64,000 nucleotides of DNA, taken from contig NZ_KI421504.1 in assembly GCF_000473165.1 (NCBI RefSeq), forward strand, positions 930,596-994,595, given 5' to 3'. Positions 17,665 to 27,933 of the stretch are shown piece by piece (position 1 is the stretch's first letter; each line of letters begins with the position of its first letter). This DNA is from Leisingera aquimarina DSM 24565 (GTDB lineage Bacteria; Pseudomonadota; Alphaproteobacteria; Rhodobacterales; Rhodobacteraceae). The notes under the pieces are model-generated. The model did no database searches and was not told the origin of the DNA. It saw nothing but the letters and a program-made list of their open reading frames with translations. Position numbers and translations under genes: made by a program.

Positions 17665-19077
17665 ATGACAAAAGAAAAATGGGGACAGCTCAGAAACCGG
17701 CTGTTGAAGACGGTCGGCCAGAACAATTTCACAACCTGGATCGAGCCTTTGGAGTTTGACACCGTGGACGGCGGGGTCGCCGTCTTTAAGGTGCCGACCA
17801 ATTTCATGGGAAACTACGTCAGCCAGAATTTTGCGGATCTTATTCTGCATGAGCTGACCATGTCCGGCGAGCCGGTCCAGCGGCTGGCCTTCCGGGTGGC
17901 GGCCAACAGCCCGGCACGCCCGGCAGAAGCCGCCGGGGCGACTGACAGCCATGGCAGCCCACAGGGCGACGTGGCAGTCATGACAGCCCCCGCAGCTGCT
18001 CCGGCATCGGCGGCCGGCAAGGACGCGCTGGAAGCGCTGCAGGCGGCCCCGTTGGATCCACGATTTACTTTCGACAGCTTTGTCGTGGGCAAGCCGAACG
18101 AGCTGGCCCATGCCGCCGCGCGCCGCGTTGGCGAAGGCGGCCCGGTCACCTTCAACCCGCTGGTGCTGTATGGCGGTGTAGGCCTGGGTAAAACCCACCT
18201 GATGCACGCCATCGCCTGGGAGCTGAAGGAAAAGAACCCAGCTTTGAACGTGCTGTATCTGTCGGCGGAACAGTTTATGTACCGCTTTGTGCAGGCATTG
18301 CGCGAGCGCAAGATGATGGACTTTAAACACTTGTTCCGCTCGGTCGACGTGCTGATGGTGGATGACGTCCAGTTCATTGCCGGCAAAGACTCCACTCAGG
18401 AGGAGTTTTTCCACACATTCAATGCCCTGGTTGACCAGAACAAGCAGATCATCATCTCAGCCGACCGCGCCCCGGGCGAGATCAAGGATCTGGAAGACCG
18501 GGTGAAGTCCCGCCTGCAGTGCGGCCTGGTGGTTGACCTGCACCCGACCGACTATGAATTGCGCCTGGGCATCCTGCAGACCAAGGTGGAGCAGCAGCGC
18601 CAAACCTACCCGGATCTGCGCATCGCCGATGGCGTGCTGGAATTCTTGGCACACCGCATCTCGACCAACGTTCGCGTGCTCGAAGGCGCTCTGACGCGGC
18701 TGTTTGCGTTTGCTTCGCTTGTGGGGCGTGAGATCGACATGGACCTGACCCAGGACTGTCTGGCCGACGTGCTGCGCGCCTCCGAGCGAAAGATCACTGT
18801 CGAGGAGATCCAGCGCAAGGTTTCCGAGTACTACAACATCCGCATGTCCGACATCATCGGCCCCAAGCGCTTGCGCTCTTATGCGCGCCCGCGCCAGGTG
18901 GCGATGTACCTGTGCAAGCAGCTGACCAGCCGCAGCTTGCCGGAAATCGGCCGTCGCTTTGGCGGGCGCGACCATACCACTGTCATGCATGGTGTGAAGC
19001 GTATCGAAGAGCTGAAGACCACTGACGGCCAGATCGCCGAAGATGTGGAGATGCTGCGCCGGTCGCTTGAAGCCTGA
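17665..19077 (+). CDS. dnaA: Chromosomal replication initiator protein DnaA
   Basis: DnaA binds origin boxes and opens DNA to start replication. The 470-residue protein has domain I (residues 1-80, TVGQNNFTTWIEPLEF), a variable Ala/Pro-rich linker (about 80-130), the AAA+ core with Walker A GGVGLGKTH at 170-178, Walker B MVDDVQFIAGK, and domain IV with the signature FGGRDHTTVMHG. The start is either ATG at 17665 or an in-frame GTG at 17653; the ATG gives the family-like MTKEKWGQ. A strong terminator follows. Confidence 0.96.
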   Translation: MTKEKWGQLRNRLLKTVGQNNFTTWIEPLEFDTVDGGVAVFKVPTNFMGNYVSQNFADLILHELTMSGEPVQRLAFRVAANSPARPAEAAGATDSHGSPQGDVAVMTAPAAAPASAAGKDALEALQAAPLDPRFTFDSFVVGKPNELAHAAARRVGEGGPVTFNPLVLYGGVGLGKTHLMHAIAWELKEKNPALNVLYLSAEQFMYRFVQALRERKMMDFKHLFRSVDVLMVDDVQFIAGKDSTQEEFFHTFNALVDQNKQIIISADRAPGEIKDLEDRVKSRLQCGLVVDLHPTDYELRLGILQTKVEQQRQTYPDLRIADGVLEFLAHRISTNVRVLEGALTRLFAFASLVGREIDMDLTQDCLADVLRASERKITVEEIQRKVSEYYNIRMSDIIGPKRLRSYARPRQVAMYLCKQLTSRSLPEIGRRFGGRDHTTVMHGVKRIEELKTTDGQIAEDVEMLRRSLEA

Positions 19078-19119
19078 CGGGCGGTTTAGCCCGAACTGCT
19101 TACCCCCCCATTTGCACTG

Positions 19120-19148
19120 CGGCCCCGGTTTCCGGGGCCGTTTTTTTT
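19120..19148 (+). terminator. Intrinsic terminator after dnaA
   Basis: CGGCCCCGG and CCGGGGCCG form a perfect nine-base-pair stem with a TTT loop, followed by eight T residues. Confidence 0.92.
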
Positions 19149-19272
19149 GCGCAATGTGTCCAGAACGGCATGCCGGCGCAGCCATTCAACATGTGAATAT
19201 CCGCATTCGCAGAAAACAATGTTTCAACATTGTTAAAACCAGCCATAACAGCGTTCTGGACAGGAACTCCGC

Positions 19273-20175
19273 ATGACACAGCCGCCCTCCGAAAACACAG
19301 ACACGCCCCGCGGGTTGGCTTTTGCCATTGCGGCCTATCTGATGTGGGGTTTTTTGCCGCTTTACATGAAAGCACTGTCGCACATTCCCGCGGCTGAGGT
19401 TGTTACCCACCGGGTGATCTGGTCAGTGCCCGTCGCAGGGGCGCTTCTGCTCATCCTGCGGCGGACAAGGGAGCTGCAGGCGGCGCTGAAAAACCCCCGG
19501 ATGCTAGGCATGGCCTGTATCACCGCGGCGCTGATTTCGGTGAATTGGGGGATCTATGTCTGGTCGATTGCCTCTGGCCGGGCGTTGGACGCGGCATTGG
19601 GCTACTATATCAATCCGTTGTTCAGCATTGCCCTGGGCGCCTTCCTGCTGCGTGAGCCGCTCACCAAGGCGCAAATGGCCGCTGTTGCTTTGGCCGCTGC
19701 TGCAGTGGTGGTTCTGACGGTCGAAGCCGGCAGCGTGCCTTGGGTCTCAGTTGGGCTGACGTTGACTTGGGGATTTTATGCGTTTTTCAAAAAATCGCTG
19801 CCGATCGGTCCGAATCAGGGCTTCTTGCTGGAGGTACTGATCCTGCTGTTCCCGGCGCCGGGCTATTTTGCCTATCTCACCGCGACCGGCAGCGGCAGCT
19901 TTGGCGGCTCTCTCACGGACACCTCGCTGCTGTTGGGCTGCGGGGTGGTCACTGCGGTGCCACTGATTGTCTATGCCAACGGGGCTAAGCTGGTGCGGCT
20001 GTCGACCATGGGAATCCTGCAATACATCGCACCGACGATGATCATGCTGGCTGCGGTGCTGCTGTTTGGCGAGGAATTCGGACGAGCCAGGATGATCGCC
20101 TTCCCGATGATCTGGGCCGCGCTGGTGATCTACTCGGTTCCGATGGTGCAGCAGATGCGCAGGCGCCCGGACTGA
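19273..20175 (+). CDS. rarD: EamA-family transporter RarD
   Basis: A 300-residue membrane protein with about ten hydrophobic segments in two EamA repeats. AYLMWGFLPLYMKAL at the start and ISVNWGIYVWSI near residue 93 are typical of RarD. Members of this group are drug/metabolite exporters with unproven substrates. An AGGAA ribosome site precedes the ATG. The gene converges with the following minus-strand gene, with only five bases between stops. Confidence 0.9.
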   Translation: MTQPPSENTDTPRGLAFAIAAYLMWGFLPLYMKALSHIPAAEVVTHRVIWSVPVAGALLLILRRTRELQAALKNPRMLGMACITAALISVNWGIYVWSIASGRALDAALGYYINPLFSIALGAFLLREPLTKAQMAAVALAAAAVVVLTVEAGSVPWVSVGLTLTWGFYAFFKKSLPIGPNQGFLLEVLILLFPAPGYFAYLTATGSGSFGGSLTDTSLLLGCGVVTAVPLIVYANGAKLVRLSTMGILQYIAPTMIMLAAVLLFGEEFGRARMIAFPMIWAALVIYSVPMVQQMRRRPD

Positions 20176-20180
20176 GGCGT

Positions 20181-20930
20181 TCAGTCGGCTGAGGCCGCCT
20201 CCTCGATCACGCCGACAACCGGCCCCATCATGAAACCGGCATCGCTGCGCCCCAACGCCGGTGCATGCAGGCGCGAGATATTGCCGTCGAAATACAGCGC
20301 GTTTGGCAGCTTCAGGTAATCCCGGAACAGGCTGCCGAACTGGTGAAACGTCACCGCATTGCGCGAGATGGCAAAGACGACCCGGCGGCCATCGGCTGAG
20401 GTGCCTACCCCGTTCCTCACATAATAACTGTCCGAATCGGGCAGGAAGCGCGGATGCAATTCTCCATCGATCACCAGCATCGGCCCGGATTGGGTGGCAT
20501 AGGCGCAGGCGGGGGCGGCTTTGCCGAAAGCCAGTGTTTCGAAAACATCGGCCCGGGCCTCACGGATACAGAAGACGCCATTGGGCAGCAGGCCGAAGTT
20601 GCCAGGGCCGGCATTGGTTACCAGCCGCATTTCCTCGGCGCCGTCTTCGACATAGAGACCCACGGGCGAGCGGTCGCTGTGATACATCCCGGCATTGGTG
20701 GCAAAAACCAGCGCTTTGCCGTCCTCAGCCAGCGCCGTGCCCAGTGTGGAAAAATGCCCGTAGACCTGCCCCTCGCCATCGCGCAGGAACAGCCGCAGCT
20801 GCTCCCGTGATGCATCCACTTCGCAGATCGAATACCTGTTGCCTTCATAGGCCGCATCGCTGCATTCCACCGCGCCTGCCGCCGGGGCGGCCCAGAGCGC
20901 GGCCAGCAGCAAGGCGGCCTTGCGGATCAC
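20181..20930 (-). CDS. Exported phosphodiester glycosidase (NAGPA/DUF2233-like) protein
   Basis: A 249-residue protein with a clear signal peptide ([20 protein letters not shown]), so it acts outside the cytoplasm. The mature part has [32 protein letters not shown] and the [15 protein letters not shown] segment of the NAGPA domain family. Related proteins cleave phosphodiester-linked sugars, but bacterial members are poorly studied. It overlaps the rbfA stop by four bases, implying translational coupling. Confidence 0.82.
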   Translation of the reverse strand: MIRKAALLLAALWAAPAAGAVECSDAAYEGNRYSICEVDASREQLRLFLRDGEGQVYGHFSTLGTALAEDGKALVFATNAGMYHSDRSPVGLYVEDGAEEMRLVTNAGPGNFGLLPNGVFCIREARADVFETLAFGKAAPACAYATQSGPMLVIDGELHPRFLPDSDSYYVRNGVGTSADGRRVVFAISRNAVTFHQFGSLFRDYLKLPNALYFDGNISRLHAPALGRSDAGFMMGPVVGVIEEAASAD

Positions 20931-21322
20931 TCTTCCGTGTCGCGGCGCACCGCGTCCTGGGACAGCATCCGGCGGGTATCGTCCATCTGATCAAAGGTTT
21001 CATCCAGCCGGAAGCGCAGATCCGGGGCGAACTTCAACCCCAGCTTCTTGCCGACCGCGCGGCGCAGCTCGCCCTTGTTTCGCGCGAGGAGCTTCAGAAC
21101 ATCATCCTGCCCCTTGCCACCCAAAGGCAGCACAAAGGCAGTGGCGATTTTCAGATCGGGCGAGGTGCGCACCTCGCCCACGGTGATCGACATACGGTTC
21201 AGGTCCGGGTCATGCACATCCCCGCGCGCCAGCACTTCAGAGAGAGAGCGGCGGATCAGTTCGCCGACGCGAAGCTGGCGCTGGGACGGGCCGGGACCAT
21301 CGTGGAATTTGTTCTTTGCCAT
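20927..21322 (-). CDS. rbfA: 30S ribosome-binding factor RbfA
   Basis: RbfA binds the immature 30S subunit and helps 16S rRNA 5'-end processing, notably in the cold. The 131-residue protein has the type II KH-like fold: [22 protein letters not shown], then [21 protein letters not shown] and the [26 protein letters not shown] stretch. It lies 86 bases from dapB, with divergent starts. In many alphaproteobacteria rbfA sits with truB and rpsO; here truB lies about 20 kb away. Confidence 0.94.
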   Translation of the reverse strand: MAKNKFHDGPGPSQRQLRVGELIRRSLSEVLARGDVHDPDLNRMSITVGEVRTSPDLKIATAFVLPLGGKGQDDVLKLLARNKGELRRAVGKKLGLKFAPDLRFRLDETFDQMDDTRRMLSQDAVRRDTEE

Positions 21323-21408
21323 ATTTCCGATCTATGCCGGATTGCGGGCTTTGCCAAGCGCTGCCCGGCAATGTAGGACAAATCCAGCTTGAATAGGGGA
21401 ATTGGCCA

Positions 21409-22218
21409 ATGACTCACAAACCAGGGATTGTGATTACCGGCGCATCAGGCCGCATGGGGCAGATGCTGATCAAAACGGTGCTGGACAGCGATAAGGCCAC
21501 GCTGGCCGGCGCGGTGGAGCGTGAGGGGCATGCGTGGGTTGGCTGCGATGTGGGCAAAGCAATGGGCGGAGCGCCCGTTGGCGTCACTGTTACGTCGGAT
21601 GCGCTAGAGGCGTTTTCCAAGGCGCAAGCGGTGATTGATTTCACATCGCCAGAGGCAACGCTGGGTTTTTCCAAGCTGGCAGCCCAAGCGCGCGCGGTGC
21701 ATGTGATCGGCACCACCGGCATGACGGATGCGCAGATCGCCCAGCTGGAACCGGCTTCCCGCCATGCGGTGATTGTGCGCGCTGGCAACATGAGCCTTGG
21801 TGTGAACCTGCTGGTACAGCTGACCAGGAAGGTTGCCGCGGCGCTGGACGAGGATTTCGACATCGAAGTGATCGAAGCTCATCACCGCCACAAGGTCGAT
21901 GCCCCGTCTGGTACTGCATTGATGCTGGGCGAAGCCGCAGCCGAGGGCCGCGGGGTCAATCTGCCAGATGTGCGCGATTCCGGACGTGATGGCATCACCG
22001 GCGCCCGCAAGCGTGGCGACATCGGCTTCACCGCCATCCGCGGCGGCGACATCGTGGGCGAGCATGACGTTCTGTTTGCCGCCGCTGGCGAACGCATCGT
22101 GCTGCGCCATATGGCCACCGACCGCGCCATCTTTGCCCGTGGCGCGCTGAAGGCTGCGCTTTGGGGCCAGGACAAGGGGCCGGGACAGTATGACATGGTG
22201 GATGTGTTGGGGCTCTAA
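21409..22218 (+). CDS. dapB: 4-hydroxy-tetrahydrodipicolinate reductase
   Basis: DapB reduces 4-hydroxy-tetrahydrodipicolinate with NAD(P)H in lysine and diaminopimelate synthesis. The 269-residue protein has the nucleotide motif [13 protein letters not shown] near 8, the [10 protein letters not shown] loop, VIGTTGM, and the catalytic [16 protein letters not shown] signature. An AGGGGA site precedes the ATG. It is divergent from rbfA and ends in a region holding two facing copies of the dispersed element. Confidence 0.96.
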   Translation: MTHKPGIVITGASGRMGQMLIKTVLDSDKATLAGAVEREGHAWVGCDVGKAMGGAPVGVTVTSDALEAFSKAQAVIDFTSPEATLGFSKLAAQARAVHVIGTTGMTDAQIAQLEPASRHAVIVRAGNMSLGVNLLVQLTRKVAAALDEDFDIEVIEAHHRHKVDAPSGTALMLGEAAAEGRGVNLPDVRDSGRDGITGARKRGDIGFTAIRGGDIVGEHDVLFAAAGERIVLRHMATDRAIFARGALKAALWGQDKGPGQYDMVDVLGL

Positions 22219-22231
22219 GGTCTGAAATGCG

Positions 22232-22380
22232 GCCCTGAGGGGCCGCTGCCTCGCCTTTCGGCGACAAAGCCGCCTGGCCGGCCGCGGGACGTGAGTATTT
22301 TTGAAAAGATGAAAGTCATTCACCTTTGGGAAAATACTCAGGGGTGAGCAGGCAGCGCCTGCGAAGGGGCAAAGCCCCCG
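22232..22380. repeat. Dispersed intergenic element, two facing copies
   Basis: The plus-strand copy at about 22322-22380 reads AAAATACTCAGGGGTGAGC, a GC-rich middle, then GGGGCAAAGCCCC. A less exact minus-strand copy at about 22232-22316 has AAAAATACTCAC and GC-rich hairpins including GGCCCTGAGGGGCC. They meet head to head between convergent dapB and the SDHAF4-like gene. No gene is seen here. Confidence 0.55.
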
Positions 22381-22388
22381 GCCGCGGT

Positions 22389-22580
22389 TCAAAAATCGAC
22401 AGCGATGCCTTTCTTCTCCCAATCACCATAGCGGGCTGGATCGGGTCCATCGCGTCCGCCCAGCTCCTTGGGGCGCGGGTCCTGTGCCTCGGCTTCCTTG
22501 CGGCGCTCCTCGGCTTCGGCCAGTGCGCGCCGGGCGGCGGGCGGCAGGTCATTTTTATCAGGTGCAGTCTCTTCGCTCAT
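22389..22580 (-). CDS. SDHAF4-like (DUF1674) succinate dehydrogenase assembly factor
   Basis: A 63-residue protein whose C-terminal half, PKELGGRDGPDPARYGDW followed by EKKGIAVDF, is the DUF1674/SDHAF4 signature. In mitochondria SDHAF4 binds flavinylated SdhA and helps it join SdhB; a matching role in alphaproteobacteria is inferred. The start at 22580 has an AAAGGAA site. The gene is divergent from the RsmB-like gene (78 bases between starts) and no sdh genes are visible in the window. Confidence 0.85.
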   Translation of the reverse strand: MSEETAPDKNDLPPAARRALAEAEERRKEAEAQDPRPKELGGRDGPDPARYGDWEKKGIAVDF

Positions 22581-22657
22581 CGCGGGTTCCTTTATGCTCG
22601 GCTCATGATATACGCCCCTGTCCCGCGCAAACAAGCCGCGCCCTGAGGAGTTGCCAG

Positions 22658-23920
22658 ATGTCCGACCCCAATCACGCCCGCCGCACCGCGGTACACCTGC
22701 TGGATCAGGTTCTGGGAGAGGGGCGGCTGCTGTCGGAATGCTATGCCGCTGGTGCGCTCGAGAAACTGGCGCCTGAAGACCGGGCGCGGGCGCAGCGGCT
22801 GGCAGCGGAAACTCTGCGCAATCTCGAACGCGCAGACCGGGTGCTGAAGAAACATCTTAAAAAAACACCGCCAATGACCGTGCTGAATGTGTTGCGGTTG
22901 GGAGCGGTGGAACTGTGTTCTGGTGGCGCGGCGCACGGCGTAGTGAACGCGATGGTGGCCATCGTCTCCAAGCACCGGCGTCATGGGCAGCTCAAGGGGC
23001 TGGTCAATGCGGTCTTGCGCAAGGTGGCCGAGGACGGTCCGGCGGAATGGGCCAAGCTGCGTGTGCCGCGCCTGCCGAACTGGTTGCGCAAACCATTGGT
23101 TCAGGCCTGGGGAGCGGAGGCGATGCTGGGCATGGAGGCGGCGCATTTCACCGGTGCCTCACTGGATGTAACGGTTAAACCCAATTCGGACCTGAGCGCT
23201 TTGAGCGGGGAAACCTTGCCCACCGGTTCTGTGCGGATCGCCAATGCCGGGCAGGTTTCGGCGCTTTCGGGGTATGAGACCGGCGACTGGTGGATCCAAG
23301 ATGCTGCCGCCGCGTTGCCCGCCCGCATTCTGAATGTTCGCCCAGGCGAGAATGTACTGGAACTTTGTGCAGCGCCGGGCGGCAAAACCATGCAGATGGC
23401 GGCCGTGGGTGCCAAAGTGACCGCAGTGGATGTCTCCAAAAACCGCATCGCCAGGCTCCAGGAAAACCTTTCCCGTACTGGACTGCAAGCAGAACTGATC
23501 GTGGGCGACGCACTGGAACAGCAGGGCCAGTTCGATGCCGTGCTGCTGGATGCCCCTTGTTCGGCCACCGGCACAATCCGCCGCCACCCGGATCTTCCTC
23601 AGGCCAAAGACGGCAGTGACTTCGGCGTCCTGATCGAACTGCAGGCGCAGATGCTGGCGCACGCCTGGTCCTTGGTAAAACCCGGCGGGCGGCTGATGTT
23701 CTGCACTTGCTCGTTGCTGCCGGATGAGGGTGAATGCCAGGTTGAGGACGCGCTGGATATGTTCCCTGAGATGGCAGCAGACCGCGAGGCGCTGCTGCTG
23801 CCCGGCGTGGATCCGGACTGGATCAGCGAAGAGGGCGGCCTGCGCTTGCGCCCCGACTACTGGCCGGAACGCGGCGGTATGGATGGGTTCTATATGGCCC
23901 TTTTGCGCAAATCCGCGTGA
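22658..23920 (+). CDS. rsmB: RsmB-like 16S rRNA m5C methyltransferase
   Basis: A 420-residue protein with an N-terminal NusB-like RNA-binding domain (residues 1-130: ARRTAVHLLDQVLGEGRLL, NVLRLGAVEL) and a C-terminal RsmF/NOP2-type methyltransferase. The latter has VLELCAAPGGKTMQMA (SAM site), the LLDAPCSATGTIRRHPD segment with the motif IV cysteine, and MFCTCSLLPDEGE with the catalytic motif VI cysteine. It methylates a cytosine in 16S rRNA (position 967 in E. coli). The ATG at 22658 has a GAGGAG site. Confidence 0.92.
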   Translation: MSDPNHARRTAVHLLDQVLGEGRLLSECYAAGALEKLAPEDRARAQRLAAETLRNLERADRVLKKHLKKTPPMTVLNVLRLGAVELCSGGAAHGVVNAMVAIVSKHRRHGQLKGLVNAVLRKVAEDGPAEWAKLRVPRLPNWLRKPLVQAWGAEAMLGMEAAHFTGASLDVTVKPNSDLSALSGETLPTGSVRIANAGQVSALSGYETGDWWIQDAAAALPARILNVRPGENVLELCAAPGGKTMQMAAVGAKVTAVDVSKNRIARLQENLSRTGLQAELIVGDALEQQGQFDAVLLDAPCSATGTIRRHPDLPQAKDGSDFGVLIELQAQMLAHAWSLVKPGGRLMFCTCSLLPDEGECQVEDALDMFPEMAADREALLLPGVDPDWISEEGGLRLRPDYWPERGGMDGFYMALLRKSA

Positions 23921-24021
23921 CCCCGGGGAGTTCCCGGTATTCGCCGGTGACTTGATCCGCCCCTCGCGCTATGCTCGCGCCAAAACGCCCTGGTAAAAAT
24001 CCGGCGTGAGGCAAAAAGAGC

Positions 24022-25764
24022 ATGTCCACTTTTGACAGAATGGCCGGCCGCGGCACCCGGCTGCTGAACAGCTATTACGCTTGGCGCGCGCGCAGCCAGC
24101 CGGCTGCTACCGGCTTTGTCTCGCAGCCCGAGCCGCGCACCATTGGCAGCTTTGCGCGCGGGCGCCAGCTCGTGGCGGGCAACCTGCTGTTTGCCGGTTA
24201 CTTGGTCGAATCGCCTGACACCGGACTGTGGGAGGTTGCAGCTCCGGATGCGGCCTTTGATGCAGAGCGGCACGGATTTTCCTGGCTCGACGACTTGGCG
24301 GCGGTCGGCGATTTCAAGGCCCGCGCCAAGGCGCAGAAATGGGTGTGGGGCTGGATCCAACAGCACGGACGCAGCGGCGGGCTGGCCTGGCTGCCCGACC
24401 TGACCGGGCGGCGGGTGATCCGCTGGATCAACCACGCTCTGTTTCTGCTTAGCGGCAAGGAAAAGGACGAGACGGAAGTCTTTTATCATTCGCTGTCGCA
24501 ACAGACCTGGTTCCTGGCACAGCGCTGGCAGGGGGCAGCGCCCGGTCTGCCCCGGTTCGAGGCTTTATGCGGGTTGATCTATGCGGGCCTTGCCCTGCAA
24601 GGACGCGAAGAGCTGGCCGACCCGGCTGTCCGTGCGCTGGCAGCAGAATGCGATACGCAGATTGATGGCCAGGGCGGGTTGCCGACCCGCAACCCTGAAG
24701 AGCTGCTGGAGGTTTTCACTCTGCTGACCTGGGCCGCGGCTGCCCTGCATGAAGCCGGGCGCGCAGTGCCGCCTGCGCATATCAGCGCTATCGAGCGGAT
24801 CGCCCCCACTTTGCGCACCCTGCGCCACAGTGATGGCGGGCTTGCGCGGTTCCATGGCGGCGGCCGCGGAATGGAAGGGCGGCTGGACCATGCCCTCGCG
24901 GCCAGCCATGTGGCAGAACGCCATGCGGACGGGCTGGCGATGGGATTTGCCCGGCTGTCAGCGCGGCGGACCTCGGTTATTGTCGACGCCTCGGCGCCCC
25001 CCAAGGGCAAGGCGTCCAACTATGGCCATGCCTCGACCCTGGCGTTTGAACTGACTTCAGGGCGGCGGCCCCTGATTGTGAATTGCGGATCGGGCGAAAC
25101 CTTTGGCGTCGAATGGCGCCGGGCGGGGCGCGCCACGCCCTCCCATACCACGCTGTGCATCGAGGGGCACTCCAGTGCCAGGCTGGCTGCGCCGCACAAG
25201 ACCACCGGCCATGAGGAATTGATCGAAGCGCCTGATGAGGTGCCGCTGGAAGTCAGCGACCTGGCCGATGGCTGCCGTTTTCAGGGCGGGCACAATGGCT
25301 ATGCTGCCCATTTCGGGCTGACCCATGCCCGCACCCTGGATTTGGCGTTTGACGGGCGGGCCCTCAGCGGCGAGGACATGCTGGTGGCACTGGATGATGC
25401 CGCCAAACGCCAGTTCACCAAGGTTCGGGATATCAGCGCGGAGGGCGGCATCGGCTTTGACCTCCGGCTGCATCTGCACCCGGAGGTGGACGCAGCCCTT
25501 GACTTGGGCGGCGCCGCGGTATCCATGGCGCTCAAGAGCGGGGAAATCTGGGTGTTCCGCCATGACGGCACCTGCCAGCTGCGGCTGGAGCCGAGCGTTT
25601 TTCTGGAAAAGACCCGCTTGAAGCCGCGTGCGGCAAAGCAAATCGTTTTATCCGGGCGCGCGATGGGTTATGCGACGCGCATCCGGTGGACGCTCAGCAA
25701 GGCGCAGGAGACTGCGGTTGCCGTGCGAGATCTGAACCGGGACGAACCCGAGACGTTTGACTGA
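24022..25764 (+). CDS. Heparinase II/III-like domain protein
   Basis: A 580-residue protein with an alpha-helical toroid-type N-terminal half, followed by the heparinase II/III C-terminal beta domain from about residue 330 (SNYGHASTLAFELTSGRRPLIVNCGSG). Known relatives are polysaccharide lyases acting on uronic-acid polymers. No signal peptide is visible, unlike secreted lyases, so an intracellular or envelope-precursor role is likely. This gene commonly sits before purH in Roseobacter genomes. purH starts 24 bases downstream, indicating co-transcription. Confidence 0.85.
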   Translation: MSTFDRMAGRGTRLLNSYYAWRARSQPAATGFVSQPEPRTIGSFARGRQLVAGNLLFAGYLVESPDTGLWEVAAPDAAFDAERHGFSWLDDLAAVGDFKARAKAQKWVWGWIQQHGRSGGLAWLPDLTGRRVIRWINHALFLLSGKEKDETEVFYHSLSQQTWFLAQRWQGAAPGLPRFEALCGLIYAGLALQGREELADPAVRALAAECDTQIDGQGGLPTRNPEELLEVFTLLTWAAAALHEAGRAVPPAHISAIERIAPTLRTLRHSDGGLARFHGGGRGMEGRLDHALAASHVAERHADGLAMGFARLSARRTSVIVDASAPPKGKASNYGHASTLAFELTSGRRPLIVNCGSGETFGVEWRRAGRATPSHTTLCIEGHSSARLAAPHKTTGHEELIEAPDEVPLEVSDLADGCRFQGGHNGYAAHFGLTHARTLDLAFDGRALSGEDMLVALDDAAKRQFTKVRDISAEGGIGFDLRLHLHPEVDAALDLGGAAVSMALKSGEIWVFRHDGTCQLRLEPSVFLEKTRLKPRAAKQIVLSGRAMGYATRIRWTLSKAQETAVAVRDLNRDEPETFD

Positions 25765-25788
25765 GCCTTTGAAAAGGACCGCCCTGCC

Positions 25789-27378
25789 ATGACCGACCTT
25801 CACCCCGTACGCCGTGCGCTGCTTTCCGTATCCGACAAGACCGGCCTGATCGAGCTGGGCAAGGCGCTGTCTGGGCGCGGTGTTGAGCTGCTGTCGACAG
25901 GCGGGTCCGCCAAGGCGCTGCGCGATGCAGGTCTGACAGTCAAGGACGTCTCGGAAGTGACCGGTTTTCCGGAAATGATGGACGGGCGCGTGAAGACCCT
26001 GCACCCGATGGTGCATGGCGGCCTGCTGGCGCTGCGTGACAACGACACCCATGTTGCTGCAATGAACGAGCACGGCATCGGTGCCATCGATCTGCTGGTG
26101 GTGAACCTCTACCCGTTCGAAGCGGCCCTGGCGCGCAGTGCCGGTTATGACGAGATGATCGAAAACATCGACATCGGCGGCCCGGCAATGATCCGCGCGG
26201 CCTCCAAGAACCACTTGTTTGTGAACGTGGTGACCGACGTGCAGGATTATGACGCGCTGCTTGCGGAACTGGACGCAAACGACGGCCAGACCTCCTACGC
26301 CTTCCGCCAGCAGCTGTCGCAGACCGCCTATGCCCGCACTGCTGCTTATGACGCGGCTGTGTCGAACTGGATGGCCACGGCGATTGAAGAGAAGACCCCG
26401 CGCCGCCGGGCCTTTGCGGGCGAGCTGAAGCAGACCCTGCGTTATGGCGAGAACAGCCATCAAGAAGCGGCCTTCTATACCGATGGCAGCAATCGTCCCG
26501 GCGTGGCCACCGCTGTACAGCTGCAAGGTAAGGAACTCAGCTACAACAACATCAACGACACCGACGCGGCCTATGAGCTGGTGGCGGAGTTCGATCCGGC
26601 GGACAGCGCCGCAGTGGCGATCATAAAGCACGCCAACCCTTGCGGCGTGGCCAAAGGCGCGACCCTGGCCGAGGCCTATCAGAAGGCTTTTGATTGCGAC
26701 CGCACGTCCGCATTCGGCGGCATCGTCGCGCTGAACCAGCCGCTGGACGCCGAAACTGCCGCCAAGATCACTGAGATTTTCACCGAAGTGGTGATTGCGC
26801 CCGGTGCTTCAGAGGAAGCTAAGGCGGTCTTTGCCGCCAAAAAGAACCTGCGCCTGCTGCTGACGGATGGTCTGCCCGAGCCGCGCAAAGCCATCACCGC
26901 CTACAAACAGGTGGCCGGCGGTATGCTGGTACAGGACAAGGACGTGGGCTACGTCGGCATGGAGGACTTGATGGTGGTGACGGAAAAGGCTCCGTCTGAT
27001 GCGCAGATGCAGGACATGCTGTTTGCCTGGAAAGTTGCCAAGCACGTCAAATCCAACGCCATCGTCTATGTGAAGGACAGCGCGACTGTCGGTGTTGGCG
27101 CAGGTCAGATGAGCCGTCTGGACAGCGCCAATGTGGCCGCGGCCAAGGCCGGTCGCATGGCCGCCGAACTGGGGCTGGAAGAAAGCCTCGCCAAAGGCTG
27201 CGCCGTCGCTTCGGATGCCTTCTTCCCCTTTGCGGACGGGTTGCTGGAAGCTGCAGCTGCAGGCGGGGCCTGCGTCATTCAACCGGGCGGCTCCATGCGT
27301 GACGACGAGGTGATCAAGGCGGCCAACGAGGCAGGCCTGGCCATGGTCTTCACCGGCATGCGCCACTTCCGGCACTAA
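25789..27378 (+). CDS. purH: Bifunctional AICAR transformylase / IMP cyclohydrolase
   Basis: PurH performs the last two steps of IMP synthesis: formyl transfer to AICAR, then ring closure. The 529-residue protein has the N-terminal cyclohydrolase ([44 protein letters not shown]) and the C-terminal transformylase with the [10 protein letters not shown] signature and [11 protein letters not shown]. An AAGGA site precedes the ATG. It lies between the heparinase-like gene and lspA in one direction with short gaps. Confidence 0.97.
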   Translation: MTDLHPVRRALLSVSDKTGLIELGKALSGRGVELLSTGGSAKALRDAGLTVKDVSEVTGFPEMMDGRVKTLHPMVHGGLLALRDNDTHVAAMNEHGIGAIDLLVVNLYPFEAALARSAGYDEMIENIDIGGPAMIRAASKNHLFVNVVTDVQDYDALLAELDANDGQTSYAFRQQLSQTAYARTAAYDAAVSNWMATAIEEKTPRRRAFAGELKQTLRYGENSHQEAAFYTDGSNRPGVATAVQLQGKELSYNNINDTDAAYELVAEFDPADSAAVAIIKHANPCGVAKGATLAEAYQKAFDCDRTSAFGGIVALNQPLDAETAAKITEIFTEVVIAPGASEEAKAVFAAKKNLRLLLTDGLPEPRKAITAYKQVAGGMLVQDKDVGYVGMEDLMVVTEKAPSDAQMQDMLFAWKVAKHVKSNAIVYVKDSATVGVGAGQMSRLDSANVAAAKAGRMAAELGLEESLAKGCAVASDAFFPFADGLLEAAAAGGACVIQPGGSMRDDEVIKAANEAGLAMVFTGMRHFRH

Positions 27379-27395
27379 GCAGGCAGAGTTATGAC

Positions 27396-27878
27396 ATGGC
27401 AGCACGTTGGATGATCTGGGGCGCCGGCCTCTCGTTCCTGGCGGATCAGGCCAGCAAATACCTGGTGATCCACTGGATGGGGCTGGATCAGCGCCACCGG
27501 ATCGACGTGCTGCCGCCGTTTCTTAACTTCCGCTACGGCGAGAATACCGGCATCAACTTCGGCCTGTTCGGCGGCGGTGATGAGGCGTCGCGCTGGATCC
27601 TGATCGGGATGTCTCTGGCGATCTGCCTGGCCCTTGTGATCTGGATCGCCCGCGCGCAAAAGGCGGCCTGGGGCATGCAGCTCTCGGCCGGGCTGGTGAT
27701 CGGCGGCGCGCTGGGCAATGTCGCGGACCGGCTGCTGTACGGATACGTGCTGGATTTCCTCAACACATCGTGCTGCGGTATTCAGAACCCGTTCGTGTTC
27801 AATGTCGCCGATATCTTCATTTTTGCAGGCGCAGCAGGGCTGATCTTCTTTGACGGGCGGCGCAAAAAGCCTGCGTAG
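27396..27878 (+). CDS. lspA: Lipoprotein signal peptidase (signal peptidase II)
   Basis: LspA cleaves the signal peptide of diacylglyceryl-prolipoproteins at the inner membrane. The 160-residue protein has four hydrophobic segments and both catalytic aspartate regions: NVADRLLYGYVLDFL and VFNVADIFIFAG. It begins 17 bases after purH and is followed after 55 bases by a lipoprotein gene. Confidence 0.95.
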   Translation: MAARWMIWGAGLSFLADQASKYLVIHWMGLDQRHRIDVLPPFLNFRYGENTGINFGLFGGGDEASRWILIGMSLAICLALVIWIARAQKAAWGMQLSAGLVIGGALGNVADRLLYGYVLDFLNTSCCGIQNPFVFNVADIFIFAGAAGLIFFDGRRKKPA

Positions 27879-27933
27879 ACCTCGCTGGGCAAATGGGTTA
27901 AAAGCGCCGGGAAACAGGCAGGAGTTTTGGGGC

